Source: Paraburkholderia translucens (lineage in GTDB: Bacteria; Pseudomonadota; Gammaproteobacteria; Burkholderiales; Burkholderiaceae). From it: DNA of 44,371 nucleotides. The position numbers and the translations under genes are program-made. Below, in pieces: positions 24,051 to 33,095 of the stretch. Every line of letters starts with the position of its first letter. The first letter of the stretch is position 1. The DNA is taken from positions 1 through 44,371 of the forward strand of contig NZ_JAJITC010000026.1 of assembly GCF_020881035.1 (NCBI RefSeq). Direction: 5' to 3'. The notes under the pieces are model-generated. The model was not told the origin of the DNA, ran no database searches, and saw only the letters and a program-made list of their open reading frames with translations.

Positions 24051-26792
24051 ATGCCTGAAGAACGAAGCCTTGAAGGTAAGACCCTGCTGTTGGTCGACGG
24101 TTCGAGTTATCTGTACCGGGCCTACCATGCGATGCCTGATCTGCGCGGTCCGGAGGGTGGCCCGACGGGTGCACTCTACGGGATGATCAACATGCTGCGG
24201 CGCATGCGCAAGGAAGTCACAGCAGAGTATAGCGCGTGCGTGTTCGACGCCAAGGGTAAAACGTTTCGCGACGACTGGTATCCGGAATACAAGGCGAACC
24301 GTCCGTCAATGCCGGAAGATCTTGCCCGTCAGATCGAGCCGATTCACGTCGCCGTGCGCGCCCTCGGCTGGCCGCTGCTGATGATCGACCGCGTGGAAGC
24401 GGACGATGTCATCGGCACGCTGTGCACCGAAGCGGAAAAGCTCGGCATGAACGTGGTCGTGTCGACCGGCGACAAGGACCTCGCTCAACTCGTCTCGGAC
24501 CGCGTGACGCTCGTCAATACGATGACCAACGAAACGCTCGACCGCGACGGCGTGGTCGCGAAGTTCGGCGTGCCGCCGGAGCGCATCATCGACTATCTGT
24601 CGCTGATCGGCGATACCGTCGACAACGTGCCCGGCGTCGAGAAATGCGGCCCGAAAACCGCCGTCAAATGGCTGACGCAATACGATTCGCTTGATGGCAT
24701 CGTCGCACATGCGGACGAAATCAAAGGTGCGGTAGGAGACAATCTGCGCCGCGCGCTGGACTTTTTGCCGATGGCGCGCAAGCTCGTGACCGTCGAGCGT
24801 CAGTGCGATCTGACCGGTCACATCGTCTCGATCGAGGAAAGTCTGCCGAGCCGTCCCGAGTCGCGAGAAGAGTTGCGCGAGCTCTTCACGCGTCATGGTT
24901 TCAAGACATGGCTGCGCGAGGTCGAAATCGCCGATGCGGTAGAAGGCCCGGAAACTGACGTGCCGCCCGCACTCACTGTCGACCACGAACGCCACTACGA
25001 GACCGTGCAGACATGGGAGCAATTCGACGCGTGGCTCGAGCGGATCAACGCGGCCGAATTGACTTCCTTCGACACCGAGACCACGTCGCTCGATCCGATG
25101 GTCGCGCAGATCGTCGGCTTGTCTCTCTCGGTCGAAGCGGGCCATGCCGCGTATGTGCCGCTCGCGCATCGCGGCCCCGACGCGCCGGTGCAACTGCCTG
25201 GCGACGAAGTGCTCACGAAGCTCAAGCCTTGGCTCGAAAGCGCGGACCACAAGAAGGTCGGTCAGCATCTGAAATACGACGAACAGGTGCTCGCGAACTA
25301 CGGCATCGAAATGCGAGGGGTCGAACATGACACGCTGCTGGAATCGTATGTGCTCGAATCGCATCGCACGCACGACATGGACAGCCTCGCGCTGCGCCAC
25401 CTCGGCGTGAAGACGATCAAGTATGAAGACGTTGCGGGCAAGGGCGCGCAACAGATCGGCTTCGACGAAGTCGCGCTCGACAAAGCCGCTGAATACGCGG
25501 CCGAAGATGCCGATATCACGTTGCGTTTGCATCAGGCCTTGTATCCGCAAATCGCCGCGGAGAAGACTCTGGACCACGTGTATCGCGAGATCGAAGTGCC
25601 GACCTCGCGCGTGCTGCGCAAAATGGAGCGCACCGGCGTGCTGATCGACGCGCAGAAGCTGCGTCAGCAGAGCAGTGAGATCGCCACGCGTCTGATCGAA
25701 CTCGAAGGCAAGGCGTACGAACTGGCCGGCGGCGAATTCAACCTCGGTTCGCCGAAGCAGATCGGTCAGATCTTCTTCGAGAAGCTCGAGCTGCCGGTCA
25801 TCAAGAAGACTCCGAGCGGCGCGCCGTCCACTGACGAGGAAGTGCTGCAGAAGCTCGCCGAAGACTATCCGTTGCCGAAGATTCTGCTCGAGCATCGCGG
25901 CCTGTCGAAGCTGAAGTCCACCTATACCGACAAGCTGCCGCGCATGGTCAATCCGCAGACCGGCCGCGTTCATACCAACTACGCACAGGCCGTCGCGGTG
26001 ACGGGGCGGCTCGCGTCGAACGATCCGAACCTGCAGAACATTCCGGTGCGTACCGGCGAGGGCCGCCGCATTCGCGAGGCGTTCATCGCGCCGCCGGGGC
26101 ACAAGCTCGTGTCCGCCGATTATTCGCAGATCGAGTTGCGCATCATGGCGCACATCTCCGGCGACGAATCGCTGATGCGCGCGTTCTCGCAGGGCGAGGA
26201 CATTCACCGCGCGACCGCGTCGGAAATCTTCAACGTGACGCCGCTCGAAGTGTCGAGCGATCAGCGGCGCGTCGCCAAGGTCATCAACTTCGGGCTCATC
26301 TACGGCATGAGCGCGTTCGGTCTCGCGTCGAACCTCGGTATCACGCGCGATGCGGCGAAGATGTATATCGACCGCTACTTCGCGCGTTATCCGGGTGTTG
26401 CGCGCTATATGGACGAGACGCGTTCGAGCGCGAAGGCGAAAGGCTACGTCGAGACGGTGTTCGGCCGCCGTCTGTGGCTGCCCGAGATCAACGGCGGCAA
26501 CGGACCGCGCCGTCAGGCCGCCGAGCGTGCAGCGATCAACGCGCCGATGCAGGGCACCGCGGCCGACCTGATCAAGATGTCGATGATCGCCGTGCAGAAC
26601 TGGATCGAAGACTCGAAGGTCGGCACGCGCATGATCATGCAGGTGCACGACGAACTGATTCTCGAAGTACCCGACGCAGAGTTGTCCGAAGTCCGCAAGC
26701 GCCTGCCCGAACTGATGTGCGGCGTCGCCGCGCTGAAGGTGCCGCTCGTCGCCGAGGTCGGTGCGGGCCTGAACTGGGAGGAGGCGCATTGA
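24051..26792 (+). CDS. polA: DNA polymerase I
   Basis: A 913-residue three-domain enzyme (E. coli 928). The 5'-3' exonuclease domain (1-290) starts LLLVDGSSYLYRAYHAMPDL. In the 3'-5' exonuclease domain (about 325-510) SFDTETTSLD, GQHLKYDEQVL and YAAEDADITLRL keep the metal-binding Asp/Glu residues, so proofreading looks intact. The polymerase domain (about 530-913) has motif A SADYSQIELRIMAHIS, motif B RRVAKVINFGLIYG and motif C QVHDELILE. It acts in Okazaki fragment maturation and repair. No clear ribosome-binding site precedes the ATG. It is divergent from the LOG gene with no promoter gap. Confidence 0.97.
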   Translation: MPEERSLEGKTLLLVDGSSYLYRAYHAMPDLRGPEGGPTGALYGMINMLRRMRKEVTAEYSACVFDAKGKTFRDDWYPEYKANRPSMPEDLARQIEPIHVAVRALGWPLLMIDRVEADDVIGTLCTEAEKLGMNVVVSTGDKDLAQLVSDRVTLVNTMTNETLDRDGVVAKFGVPPERIIDYLSLIGDTVDNVPGVEKCGPKTAVKWLTQYDSLDGIVAHADEIKGAVGDNLRRALDFLPMARKLVTVERQCDLTGHIVSIEESLPSRPESREELRELFTRHGFKTWLREVEIADAVEGPETDVPPALTVDHERHYETVQTWEQFDAWLERINAAELTSFDTETTSLDPMVAQIVGLSLSVEAGHAAYVPLAHRGPDAPVQLPGDEVLTKLKPWLESADHKKVGQHLKYDEQVLANYGIEMRGVEHDTLLESYVLESHRTHDMDSLALRHLGVKTIKYEDVAGKGAQQIGFDEVALDKAAEYAAEDADITLRLHQALYPQIAAEKTLDHVYREIEVPTSRVLRKMERTGVLIDAQKLRQQSSEIATRLIELEGKAYELAGGEFNLGSPKQIGQIFFEKLELPVIKKTPSGAPSTDEEVLQKLAEDYPLPKILLEHRGLSKLKSTYTDKLPRMVNPQTGRVHTNYAQAVAVTGRLASNDPNLQNIPVRTGEGRRIREAFIAPPGHKLVSADYSQIELRIMAHISGDESLMRAFSQGEDIHRATASEIFNVTPLEVSSDQRRVAKVINFGLIYGMSAFGLASNLGITRDAAKMYIDRYFARYPGVARYMDETRSSAKAKGYVETVFGRRLWLPEINGGNGPRRQAAERAAINAPMQGTAADLIKMSMIAVQNWIEDSKVGTRMIMQVHDELILEVPDAELSEVRKRLPELMCGVAALKVPLVAEVGAGLNWEEAH

Positions 26793-26798
26793 CACGCC

Positions 26799-26846
26799 TG
26801 TGACATGAGCACGTTCGGCGCATGACCACGTCGTGCGCATGTCACA
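26799..26846. terminator. Large hairpin after polA
   Basis: TGTGACATG-a-GCACG (26799-26813) pairs with CGTGC-g-CATGTCACA (26832-26846), leaving one mismatch and an 18-nt loop. A TTTT run follows at 26852-26855. It starts 7 nt after the polA stop. It may end the polA transcript; the TGTGA/TCACA ends also resemble half-sites of a CRP-type operator. Confidence 0.5.
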
Positions 26847-26960
26847 CATGAGTTTTGGCGACTTGTGACTTTCCGTGCGGGTCGAGGACAATCAGCTCAG
26901 GACGGCGCATTCATGCGCGGCGTCGCGACAGATAATTCATCGGCAACACGGAGAAGTGCT

Positions 26961-28316
26961 ATGCATCGATTTATCGTCGTTGGCGGAGGTGCGGGAGGAC
27001 TGGAACTGGCGACTCGCCTTGGCGATCGCTACGGCGCCGGCAAGAAGGGGCGCAGTGCGCAGGCCCAGATCACGCTGGTCGACCGCTACCCGACGCACAT
27101 CTGGAAGCCGCTGCTGCATGAGGTGGCGGCGGGCAGCATGGACCCGTTCACTCAGGAGCTCGCATACGCGGCGCAGGCGCGCTGGCACGGCTTCGAATTC
27201 CAGCAGGGCGAGCTGACCGGGCTCGATCGGGCGAACCGGCGCATCCGGCTCGGCATCGTGCTCGACGACGACGGCGGCGAACTGCTCCCCGAACGCGAGC
27301 TCGAGTACGACACGCTGGTCATTGCGATTGGCAGTACCACGGCCTTCTTCGGCGTCAAGGGAGCGGCCGAATTCTCCATTGCACTCGATACCGTCGGTCA
27401 GGCCGAACGTTTCCGCAAGCGCCTGATCGCGGCGTGCATACGCGCCGAGCATCAAGTGCACGAGCCAGTCGAGTCGAGACCGGGACCCGGGACGTGGTCA
27501 TCCAGCGAGCCACGCATTCAGGTGGCCATCGTCGGCGGCGGCGCGACTGGGGTCGAGTTGTCGGCGGAATTGCGCAATACCGCGCAGGTGTTGTCGGCGT
27601 ATGGCTTGCACAAGCTCGATCCGCGGCACGACGTCGGCATCGTGTTGATAGAGGCGGGCCCGCGCATTCTGCCCGCGTTGCAGGAGCGCGTTTCCACGGC
27701 CACCGCTGAACTGCTGACCAAGCTCGGCGTTAAGCTGATGATCGGCGAAACCGTGGCCGAGGTCGCGCCCGGCTATATCCGCACCGCGAGCGGTCATACG
27801 GTGCGCGCTGATTTGACCGTGTGGGCCGCGGGCATCAAGGCGCCGGCGGTGCTGGCTCAGCTCGACGGACTGCCGGTCAACCGGCTTGGTCAACTGGTCG
27901 TGCGCCGCACGCTGCAAACGGAAATCGACGAGAACATCTTCGCGCTCGGCGACTGTGCCGCCTGCGAGTGGCCTGGCAACGAGCGCAACGTGCCGCCGCG
28001 CGCACAGGCGGCACACCAGCAGGCGACTTTTCTGTTGAAGGCTCTGGCGGCGCGCCTCGATAACAGGCCGCTGCCGGAATTCACCTATCGCGACTTCGGC
28101 TCGCTTGTCTCTCTCGGACACTTCAGCGCGGTCGGCAATCTGATGGGAGGGGTGATCGGCGGCAACATGCTGATTGAAGGGCTCTTTGCACGCTTCATGT
28201 ACATGTCGCTCTACCGGCTCCATATCGCGGCGCTCCACGGCTACCCGCGCATGGTGCTCGATACCTTCGCGCATTGGTTGCACCGTACCACGCTGCCGCG
28301 CGTCAAGCTCCACTGA
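26961..28316 (+). CDS. Type II NADH dehydrogenase-like FAD oxidoreductase
   Basis: A 451-residue two-dinucleotide-binding flavoprotein. It has FAD site VVGGGAGGLELATRLG (residues 5-20), LVIAIGSTTAFFGV, NAD site VAIVGGGATGVELSAEL (about 178-194) and second FAD motif FALGDCAACEW (about 327-337). The C-terminal region (RDFGSLVSLG onwards) is that of NDH-2, with amphipathic segments for membrane attachment. It would pass electrons from NADH to quinone without proton pumping. The start is set by GGAG about 9 nt upstream. Monocistronic, downstream of the polA hairpin. A name such as ndh is likely but other FAD quinone reductases share the layout. Confidence 0.88.
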   Translation: MHRFIVVGGGAGGLELATRLGDRYGAGKKGRSAQAQITLVDRYPTHIWKPLLHEVAAGSMDPFTQELAYAAQARWHGFEFQQGELTGLDRANRRIRLGIVLDDDGGELLPERELEYDTLVIAIGSTTAFFGVKGAAEFSIALDTVGQAERFRKRLIAACIRAEHQVHEPVESRPGPGTWSSSEPRIQVAIVGGGATGVELSAELRNTAQVLSAYGLHKLDPRHDVGIVLIEAGPRILPALQERVSTATAELLTKLGVKLMIGETVAEVAPGYIRTASGHTVRADLTVWAAGIKAPAVLAQLDGLPVNRLGQLVVRRTLQTEIDENIFALGDCAACEWPGNERNVPPRAQAAHQQATFLLKALAARLDNRPLPEFTYRDFGSLVSLGHFSAVGNLMGGVIGGNMLIEGLFARFMYMSLYRLHIAALHGYPRMVLDTFAHWLHRTTLPRVKLH

Positions 28317-28406
28317 CGCGCGCCCGCGCGAATCTCGGTTGAATGCGCAACGGGATTCGCGTATGGCGTATCCTGTTGCGTCTAACAATTCTTCGAGGAG
28401 CGCCGC

Positions 28407-29279
28407 ATGCTGAAACCTGAAGTCGACAGCCTGGTCCCGCACGTTCCCTTCAATCGGCGCACCTTCATCAAGGCCGCGCTGGGCACCGGCTTCGCGGCGG
28501 CGGTTCTGCCCGTCTCGGCGCAAACCATTCATACAGACAGCGATGGCCTCGAAGCAGGGGAAGTGGCGTTTCATTCGGGCGGCACGCTGATACCCGCCTA
28601 TCGCGCGCAGCCGAAGGGCAAGACGCAATTGCCGGTGATCCTCGTCGTGCATGAAATCTTTGGCGTGCATGAGCATATCGCCGACGTCTGCCGGCGCTTC
28701 GCAAAGCAAGGCTATCTGGCGATCGCGCCGAACCTGTACGAGCGCGAGGGCGATCCAACCGTCTACACCAGCATGCAGCAACTGAACGAGCAACTGGTCA
28801 GCAAGGTACCCGACGAGCAGGTGCTGGCGGACCTCGACGCGGCCGCCGCCTGGGCCGGCGAAAACGGCGGCGACCTGAGCCGGCTCGGCGTGAACGGTTT
28901 CTGCTGGGGCGGGCGCATTGCATGGCTGTATGCCGAGCACAATCCGCGGGTGAAAGCGGGTGTCGCCTGGTATGGTCGCGTAACCGGCGAGAAGAATGCA
29001 AAGACGCCGGCCAATCCGATCGATCTCGTCGCTGACCTTCATGCGCCGGTGCTCGGCCTGTATGGGCGCCAGGATCAAAGCATTCCGCAGGCCACCCTGG
29101 AGCAGATGAAGCAGGCGATCGCGCAAGGGCCGCAAGCAGGACGCGGGTCGCAGTTCGTCGTGTATGACGACGCCGGTCACGCGTTTTTCGCCGATTACCG
29201 TCCGAGCTACAGGAAAGCCGATGCCGAGGATGGCTGGCGTCGCACGCTCGTGTGGTTCAAGCAACATGGCGTGGCTTGA
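28407..29279 (+). CDS. Tat-exported dienelactone hydrolase-family protein
   Basis: A 290-residue alpha/beta-hydrolase. The N-terminus carries a twin-arginine signal, FNRRTFIKAALGTGFAAAVLP (residues 15-35), so it is probably folded in the cytosol and exported. VVHEIFGVHEH (about 77-87) is the dienelactone-hydrolase block with Glu; the nucleophile is Cys in NGFCWGGR (about 165-172), the Asp is in YGRQDQSIP and the His in DDAGHAFF. Substrates of exported members are not established. GAGGAG lies 6 nt before the ATG. A bidirectional terminator follows. Confidence 0.9.
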   Translation: MLKPEVDSLVPHVPFNRRTFIKAALGTGFAAAVLPVSAQTIHTDSDGLEAGEVAFHSGGTLIPAYRAQPKGKTQLPVILVVHEIFGVHEHIADVCRRFAKQGYLAIAPNLYEREGDPTVYTSMQQLNEQLVSKVPDEQVLADLDAAAAWAGENGGDLSRLGVNGFCWGGRIAWLYAEHNPRVKAGVAWYGRVTGEKNAKTPANPIDLVADLHAPVLGLYGRQDQSIPQATLEQMKQAIAQGPQAGRGSQFVVYDDAGHAFFADYRPSYRKADAEDGWRRTLVWFKQHGVA

Positions 29280-29304
29280 AGCGAGCCCAATGGTAAATCC
29301 GATA

Positions 29305-29346
29305 TAAAAAAGGCCGTTGCCGCTTTGAGGCGGCCACGGCCTTTTT
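29305..29346. terminator. Bidirectional rho-independent terminator
   Basis: AAAAAAGGCCGTTGCCGC and GGCGGCCACGGCCTTTTT form a long imperfect hairpin around a TTTGA loop, with an A run on one side and a T run on the other. It separates the convergent dienelactone-hydrolase and sulfurtransferase genes. Confidence 0.85.
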
Positions 29347-29375
29347 GTCTGGTTAGCACCTGGCGCGGCTTGCGC

Positions 29376-30245
29376 TCAAGGGTTTGGCCCCGTTGCCACT
29401 GGCCGTTTCGGATCAGAACTCCATTCGCTCCACGACCCTGGGTACAACGCTGAGCCGTGCAGGCCGGCGACCTCCATCGCGAGCGAATTCACGCATGCGG
29501 TCACGCCCGAGCCGCATTGCAGCACCACATGTTCCGGCGGCGTGTCGCCGAGCAGTGCGAGAAATTCCTCGCGCAGTGTGTGCGCGGGTTTGAAGCGGCC
29601 GTCGGCGGTCAGGTTGTCCTTGAAGAAGCGGTTCAGCGCACCTGGGATATGGCCGCCGACGCGATCGAGCGTCTCGTTTTCGCCGCGATAGCGATCGGCC
29701 GCGCGTGCGTCGACGACAATCCGCTCCTTCGAGTCGAGGTTGCGCTCCACCGCCTGGACATCGACGGTCACCGCGAGCGGCGCGGCTGCCGCGAAGTCGC
29801 CGGTGTTCTGCGCCGGCACCTCCTGCGTTAGCGGTTGGCCGGCCGCTTCCCACGCTTGCAAGCCGCCGTCGAGCAGCGCGACCGCGTCGTGTCCGAGCCA
29901 GCGCAACAGCCACCAGACGCGCGCCGCGTACATGCCGCCCTGCGCGTCGTACGCGACGACCTGTTGGCCTTGCTTCAGCCCACGCGAGGCCAGCGTTTCG
30001 ACGAGCCGCGCCCGATCGGGAAGCGGATGCCGGCCGTTAGAGCCGTTCTTCGGCCCGGACAGATCGCGGTCGAGATGCAGATAATGTGCGCCCGGTATAT
30101 GGCCGGCCAGCCAGGCTTTCTCACCCGCTTCGGTATCGGCGAGGTCGAACCGGCAGTCGATCACGAACACGCTGGCCGGCGCGGCCGTGAGCCGTTCCGC
30201 GAGATTGGTTGCGGAGATCAGGGTGGTGTAATGAGTGTGGGGCAT
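29376..30245 (-). CDS. sseA: 3-mercaptopyruvate/thiosulfate sulfurtransferase (two rhodanese domains)
   Basis: A 289-residue protein of two rhodanese domains (about 1-145 and 160-285). The second holds the active-site loop CGSGVTAC (about 238-245) with catalytic Cys; CGSGVTA is the mercaptopyruvate-sulfurtransferase version, whereas thiosulfate rhodaneses tend to have CRKGVTA. VSA/ISATNLAERL and GHIPGAHYLHLDRDLSG are first-domain landmarks. It moves sulfane sulfur to cyanide or thiols. The start is set by GGAG 8 nt upstream. Confidence 0.88.
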   Translation of the reverse strand: MPHTHYTTLISATNLAERLTAAPASVFVIDCRFDLADTEAGEKAWLAGHIPGAHYLHLDRDLSGPKNGSNGRHPLPDRARLVETLASRGLKQGQQVVAYDAQGGMYAARVWWLLRWLGHDAVALLDGGLQAWEAAGQPLTQEVPAQNTGDFAAAAPLAVTVDVQAVERNLDSKERIVVDARAADRYRGENETLDRVGGHIPGALNRFFKDNLTADGRFKPAHTLREEFLALLGDTPPEHVVLQCGSGVTACVNSLAMEVAGLHGSALYPGSWSEWSSDPKRPVATGPNP

Positions 30246-30333
30246 GAACGTCTCCTCGATACGGGCGATGGCGGCTGCGGGCCGCGCCATTCACGGGGCT
30301 GGCGCATGGCCGGTCTATGTCGGTAGTCTAAAC

Positions 30334-30362
30334 AAAAAAAGACGGGTCGAAGCCCGTCTTTC
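30334..30362 (-). terminator. Rho-independent terminator of Rieske oxygenase gene
   Basis: On the minus strand AAGACGGG-CTTCGA-CCCGTC is followed by TTTTTTTG, 33 bp after the oxygenase stop codon. The A/T flanks could let it work in both directions. Confidence 0.85.
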
Positions 30363-30394
30363 CTTGAGTCGATCGAGACGCCGGGTGGCGAGGA

Positions 30395-31501
30395 TCAGAT
30401 CGTGCCGAGTTCGCGCCGCAGAAACTCGTGGAAGTGCTGCATGCCGTCTTCCATCGGGCTCTGGTACGGACCGACCTGCGACTCGCCGCGCTCCATGAGC
30501 GCGAGGCGGCCGGCGTCCATGCGCTCGGCGATCTCGTCGTCTTCGCGGGCCGTCTCCATGTAGGCGGCACGTTCGGCTTCGACAAAATCGCGTTCGAACA
30601 GCGCGATTTCCTCGGGGTAATAGAACTCCACCACGTTGGTGGTCTTCTGCGGACCGCGCGGAATCAGCCACGACACGACCAGCACGTGCGGGTACCACTC
30701 GATCATGATGCCCGGGTAGTACACCATCCAGATCGCGCCGAACTCGGGCGGATTGCCGTCGCGGAATCGCAGCACTTCGTCGTGCCACTTGCGGTACGTC
30801 GGGCTGCCCGGTTGCTCGAGCGCCTTGTGCACGCCGACCGTTTGAACGCTGTACCAGTCGCCGAACTCCCACGTCAGATCGTCGCAATTGACGAAGCTGC
30901 CTAGCCCCGGATGGAACGGCGCGACGTGATAGTCCTCCAGATAGACCTCGATGAAGGTCTTCCAGTTGTAGTTGCACTCGTGGACTTCGACGTGATCGAA
31001 CATAAAGCCCGAGAAGTCGAAATGGCGCTTGGTGCCAAGGCGAGCGAGATCTTTCGCGACGTCGCGTCCCTGCGCCTCGAATAGCAGCCCTTGCCAGTTC
31101 TGCAGCGGCGTGGCGCCGAGATTCAGGCACGGGTTGTCCGCGAAATGGGGCGCGCCGAGCAGCTCGCCCTTCAGGTCGTACGTCCAGCGATGCAGCGGAC
31201 AGACGATGTTCTGCGTCTGGCCGCGGCCGTTGAGCATGATGGCTTGCCGGTGGCGGCACACGTTCGAGAGCAGCTGGACTTGCGACTGCTGGTTACGGAC
31301 GAGCACCCGCCCCTCGCGTTCGCTGGGCAAGGCAAAATAATCCCCCGCCTCGGGCACCATGAGATCGTGGCCGATGTAGCGAGGACCTTTCTTGAAAAGG
31401 GTGTCGATTTCGCGCGTAAGAAGCGCTTCGTCAAAGTAAGCCGTGACTGGCAGCTGGCTGTGGACAGACCGCAACTGCAATGCATTGCTCAGATTGGACA
31501 T
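30395..31501 (-). CDS. Rieske non-heme iron oxygenase, alpha subunit
   Basis: A 368-residue oxygenase. The Rieske [2Fe-2S] motif is C-x-H-x16-C-x2-H (CRHRQAI.. then CPLHRW, about residues 81-104). The mononuclear iron site is EDYHVAPFHPGL (about 186-197), giving the two His ligands. The family adds oxygen to aromatic rings or demethylates/demethoxylates amines and ethers. No ferredoxin, reductase or beta subunit gene lies nearby, so electrons must come from elsewhere. GGAGTGGG precedes the ATG at 31501. The substrate cannot be predicted from the window. Confidence 0.88.
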   Translation of the reverse strand: MSNLSNALQLRSVHSQLPVTAYFDEALLTREIDTLFKKGPRYIGHDLMVPEAGDYFALPSEREGRVLVRNQQSQVQLLSNVCRHRQAIMLNGRGQTQNIVCPLHRWTYDLKGELLGAPHFADNPCLNLGATPLQNWQGLLFEAQGRDVAKDLARLGTKRHFDFSGFMFDHVEVHECNYNWKTFIEVYLEDYHVAPFHPGLGSFVNCDDLTWEFGDWYSVQTVGVHKALEQPGSPTYRKWHDEVLRFRDGNPPEFGAIWMVYYPGIMIEWYPHVLVVSWLIPRGPQKTTNVVEFYYPEEIALFERDFVEAERAAYMETAREDDEIAERMDAGRLALMERGESQVGPYQSPMEDGMQHFHEFLRRELGTI

Positions 31502-31821
31502 TCCCACTCCCGATGAAGACGTGAAAGCAGTGAACAACCCAACCATCGAAGATTCGATTTAGGGAGCCCGCAATTATACCCGTTTCCCCGTGATGGGGGC
31601 ACTTAAGTGCCTGATTTGGGTTAAAAATGTCAAGAAAGTTCGGCATTTTCGCCGCAGACCTCGAGCTTTTTTTCTGCGAGACTTCAGGGTCAAAGCGGGG
31701 CAAAGGCGGGCATGAGTCAGGCTCGAAGCGAGGCTGCAAGGCGGGGCGCGGGCGGCCGAGCGGATCGAAGATGTCGCTTTTGCCGTAGAATGTCCGACTT
31801 GTTTTAATTTTGCGACTATTC
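31502..31821. other. Intergenic region between Rieske gene and xseB operon
   Basis: About 320 bp without a supported gene. A short CCCC-GTGAT-GGGG hairpin lies at 31587-31599. TAGAAT (31786-31791) is a candidate -10 for the xseB-ispA-dxs operon, 31 bp before the xseB ATG, with no clear -35. The middle is otherwise featureless. Confidence 0.4.
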
Positions 31822-32130
31822 ATGGCGAAGACCGCATCGAGAGATCCCGCCGCCGCGCCAACTGAAAGCGGCGAAAGCGCGCCGCTGCCGGAGAACTACG
31901 AGGCCGCGCAGGCTGAGCTGGAAGAGCTGGTCGCGCGCATGGAAGGCGGTAGCCTGAGCCTCGAGGAATCGTTGGCAGCGTACCGCCGTGGGGCGGCACT
32001 TGTCGCATTCTGTCAACAGCAGCTCGAAAAAGTCGAGCAGCAAGTGCGGGTGCTGGACGGCGAGACACTCAAGCCGCTGCCCGTGAATAGCGCAGGCACA
32101 GCCGCGACTGAGAGCGGGGACGACCTATGA
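31822..32130 (+). CDS. xseB: Exodeoxyribonuclease VII small subunit
   Basis: A 102-residue protein. The XseB core (NYEAAQAELEELVARMEGGSLSLEESLAAYRRG.. LVAFCQQQLEKVEQQV, about residues 25-75) forms the helical hairpin that binds XseA. Ala/Pro/Ser-rich ends flank it. ExoVII degrades single-stranded DNA. The gene's last four bases overlap the ispA start (ATGA), the usual xseB-ispA-dxs operon of proteobacteria. Confidence 0.93.
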   Translation: MAKTASRDPAAAPTESGESAPLPENYEAAQAELEELVARMEGGSLSLEESLAAYRRGAALVAFCQQQLEKVEQQVRVLDGETLKPLPVNSAGTAATESGDDL

Positions 32131-33008
32131 CATTCGAACAATGGACGCGCTTGGTGCTCGAACGTGTCGAAACGGCGTTGGAACGCTATCTGCCGGCCGA
32201 GACGACCGAACCCGCCAAGCTGCACGAGGCGATGCGCTATGCGGTGCTCGGTGGCGGCAAGCGGGTTCGACCGCTCCTGTGCCACGCCGCCGGCGAGCTA
32301 ACCGGCGCGCGCGCCGAATGCCTCGATGCGGCGGCTGCGGCGCTGGAAATGATCCACGTGTACTCGCTCGTGCACGACGACATGCCGTGCATGGACGACG
32401 ACGCGCTGCGCCGCGGCAAGCCGACGGTCCATGTCAAGTATGACGAAGCGACCGCGCTTCTGGTCGGCGACGCGCTGCAATCGCAGGCATTCGTCGTGCT
32501 CACGTCCGACGTGCTGGGCGCGCCGCAGCAGGCCTCGCTCGTGCGCGAACTCGCGCTGGCAAGCGGCTCAATCGGCATGTGTGGCGGACAGGCCATCGAT
32601 CTGGCGAGTGTCGGCCACACGCTGACCCGCCCGCAGCTCGAGACCATGCATCGGATGAAGACCGGCGCACTGCTGCGCGCGGCCGTGCGCATGGGCGCAT
32701 TGGCAGGCGAGACGCCGGACGAGCCGGCGCTGGCGTCGCTCGATGCCTACGCCGCCGCGGTCGGTCTCGCGTTTCAGGTCGTCGACGACATTCTCGACGT
32801 AACGACTGACTCCGCAACGCTCGGCAAGACCGCCGGCAAGGACGCGAAGGACGGCAAGCCGACCTACGTGTCGATTATCGGGCTCGACGCGTCGCGCGCG
32901 CTCGCGGCGCAACTGCGCAGCGACGCGCACGCCGCGCTTGCGCCGTTCGGCGCGCGCGCGCAGCGCCTTGCCGAACTGGCCGACCTGGTGGTGAACCGGG
33001 TCAGCTGA
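32127..33008 (+). CDS. ispA: Farnesyl diphosphate synthase
   Basis: A 293-residue trans-prenyltransferase. The first Asp-rich motif DDMPCMDDD (about residues 84-92) is followed by RRGKPTVH. The second motif is VVDDILDVT (about 219-227), and GKTAGKDAKDGKPTYVS lies near the C-terminus. It builds C15 farnesyl diphosphate from IPP and DMAPP for quinones and undecaprenyl carriers. Its start overlaps the xseB stop; dxs follows 88 bp later. Confidence 0.95.
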   Translation: MTFEQWTRLVLERVETALERYLPAETTEPAKLHEAMRYAVLGGGKRVRPLLCHAAGELTGARAECLDAAAAALEMIHVYSLVHDDMPCMDDDALRRGKPTVHVKYDEATALLVGDALQSQAFVVLTSDVLGAPQQASLVRELALASGSIGMCGGQAIDLASVGHTLTRPQLETMHRMKTGALLRAAVRMGALAGETPDEPALASLDAYAAAVGLAFQVVDDILDVTTDSATLGKTAGKDAKDGKPTYVSIIGLDASRALAAQLRSDAHAALAPFGARAQRLAELADLVVNRVS

Positions 33009-33095
33009 ACGCGAAAGCCCGCCGCCGCGCACCCTCCATCCGAAGGGTGCATGTATGAAGTGCGGGCGCGTAAGTTTTCCTACAATGGAACGACG

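Noticed and set aside
24306..26891. Very long antisense open frame (861 codons) across polA
   Set aside because: GC-rich codon bias in polA leaves the opposite strand open; composition is Arg/His/Leu-rich without any domain, and polA itself is fully conserved.
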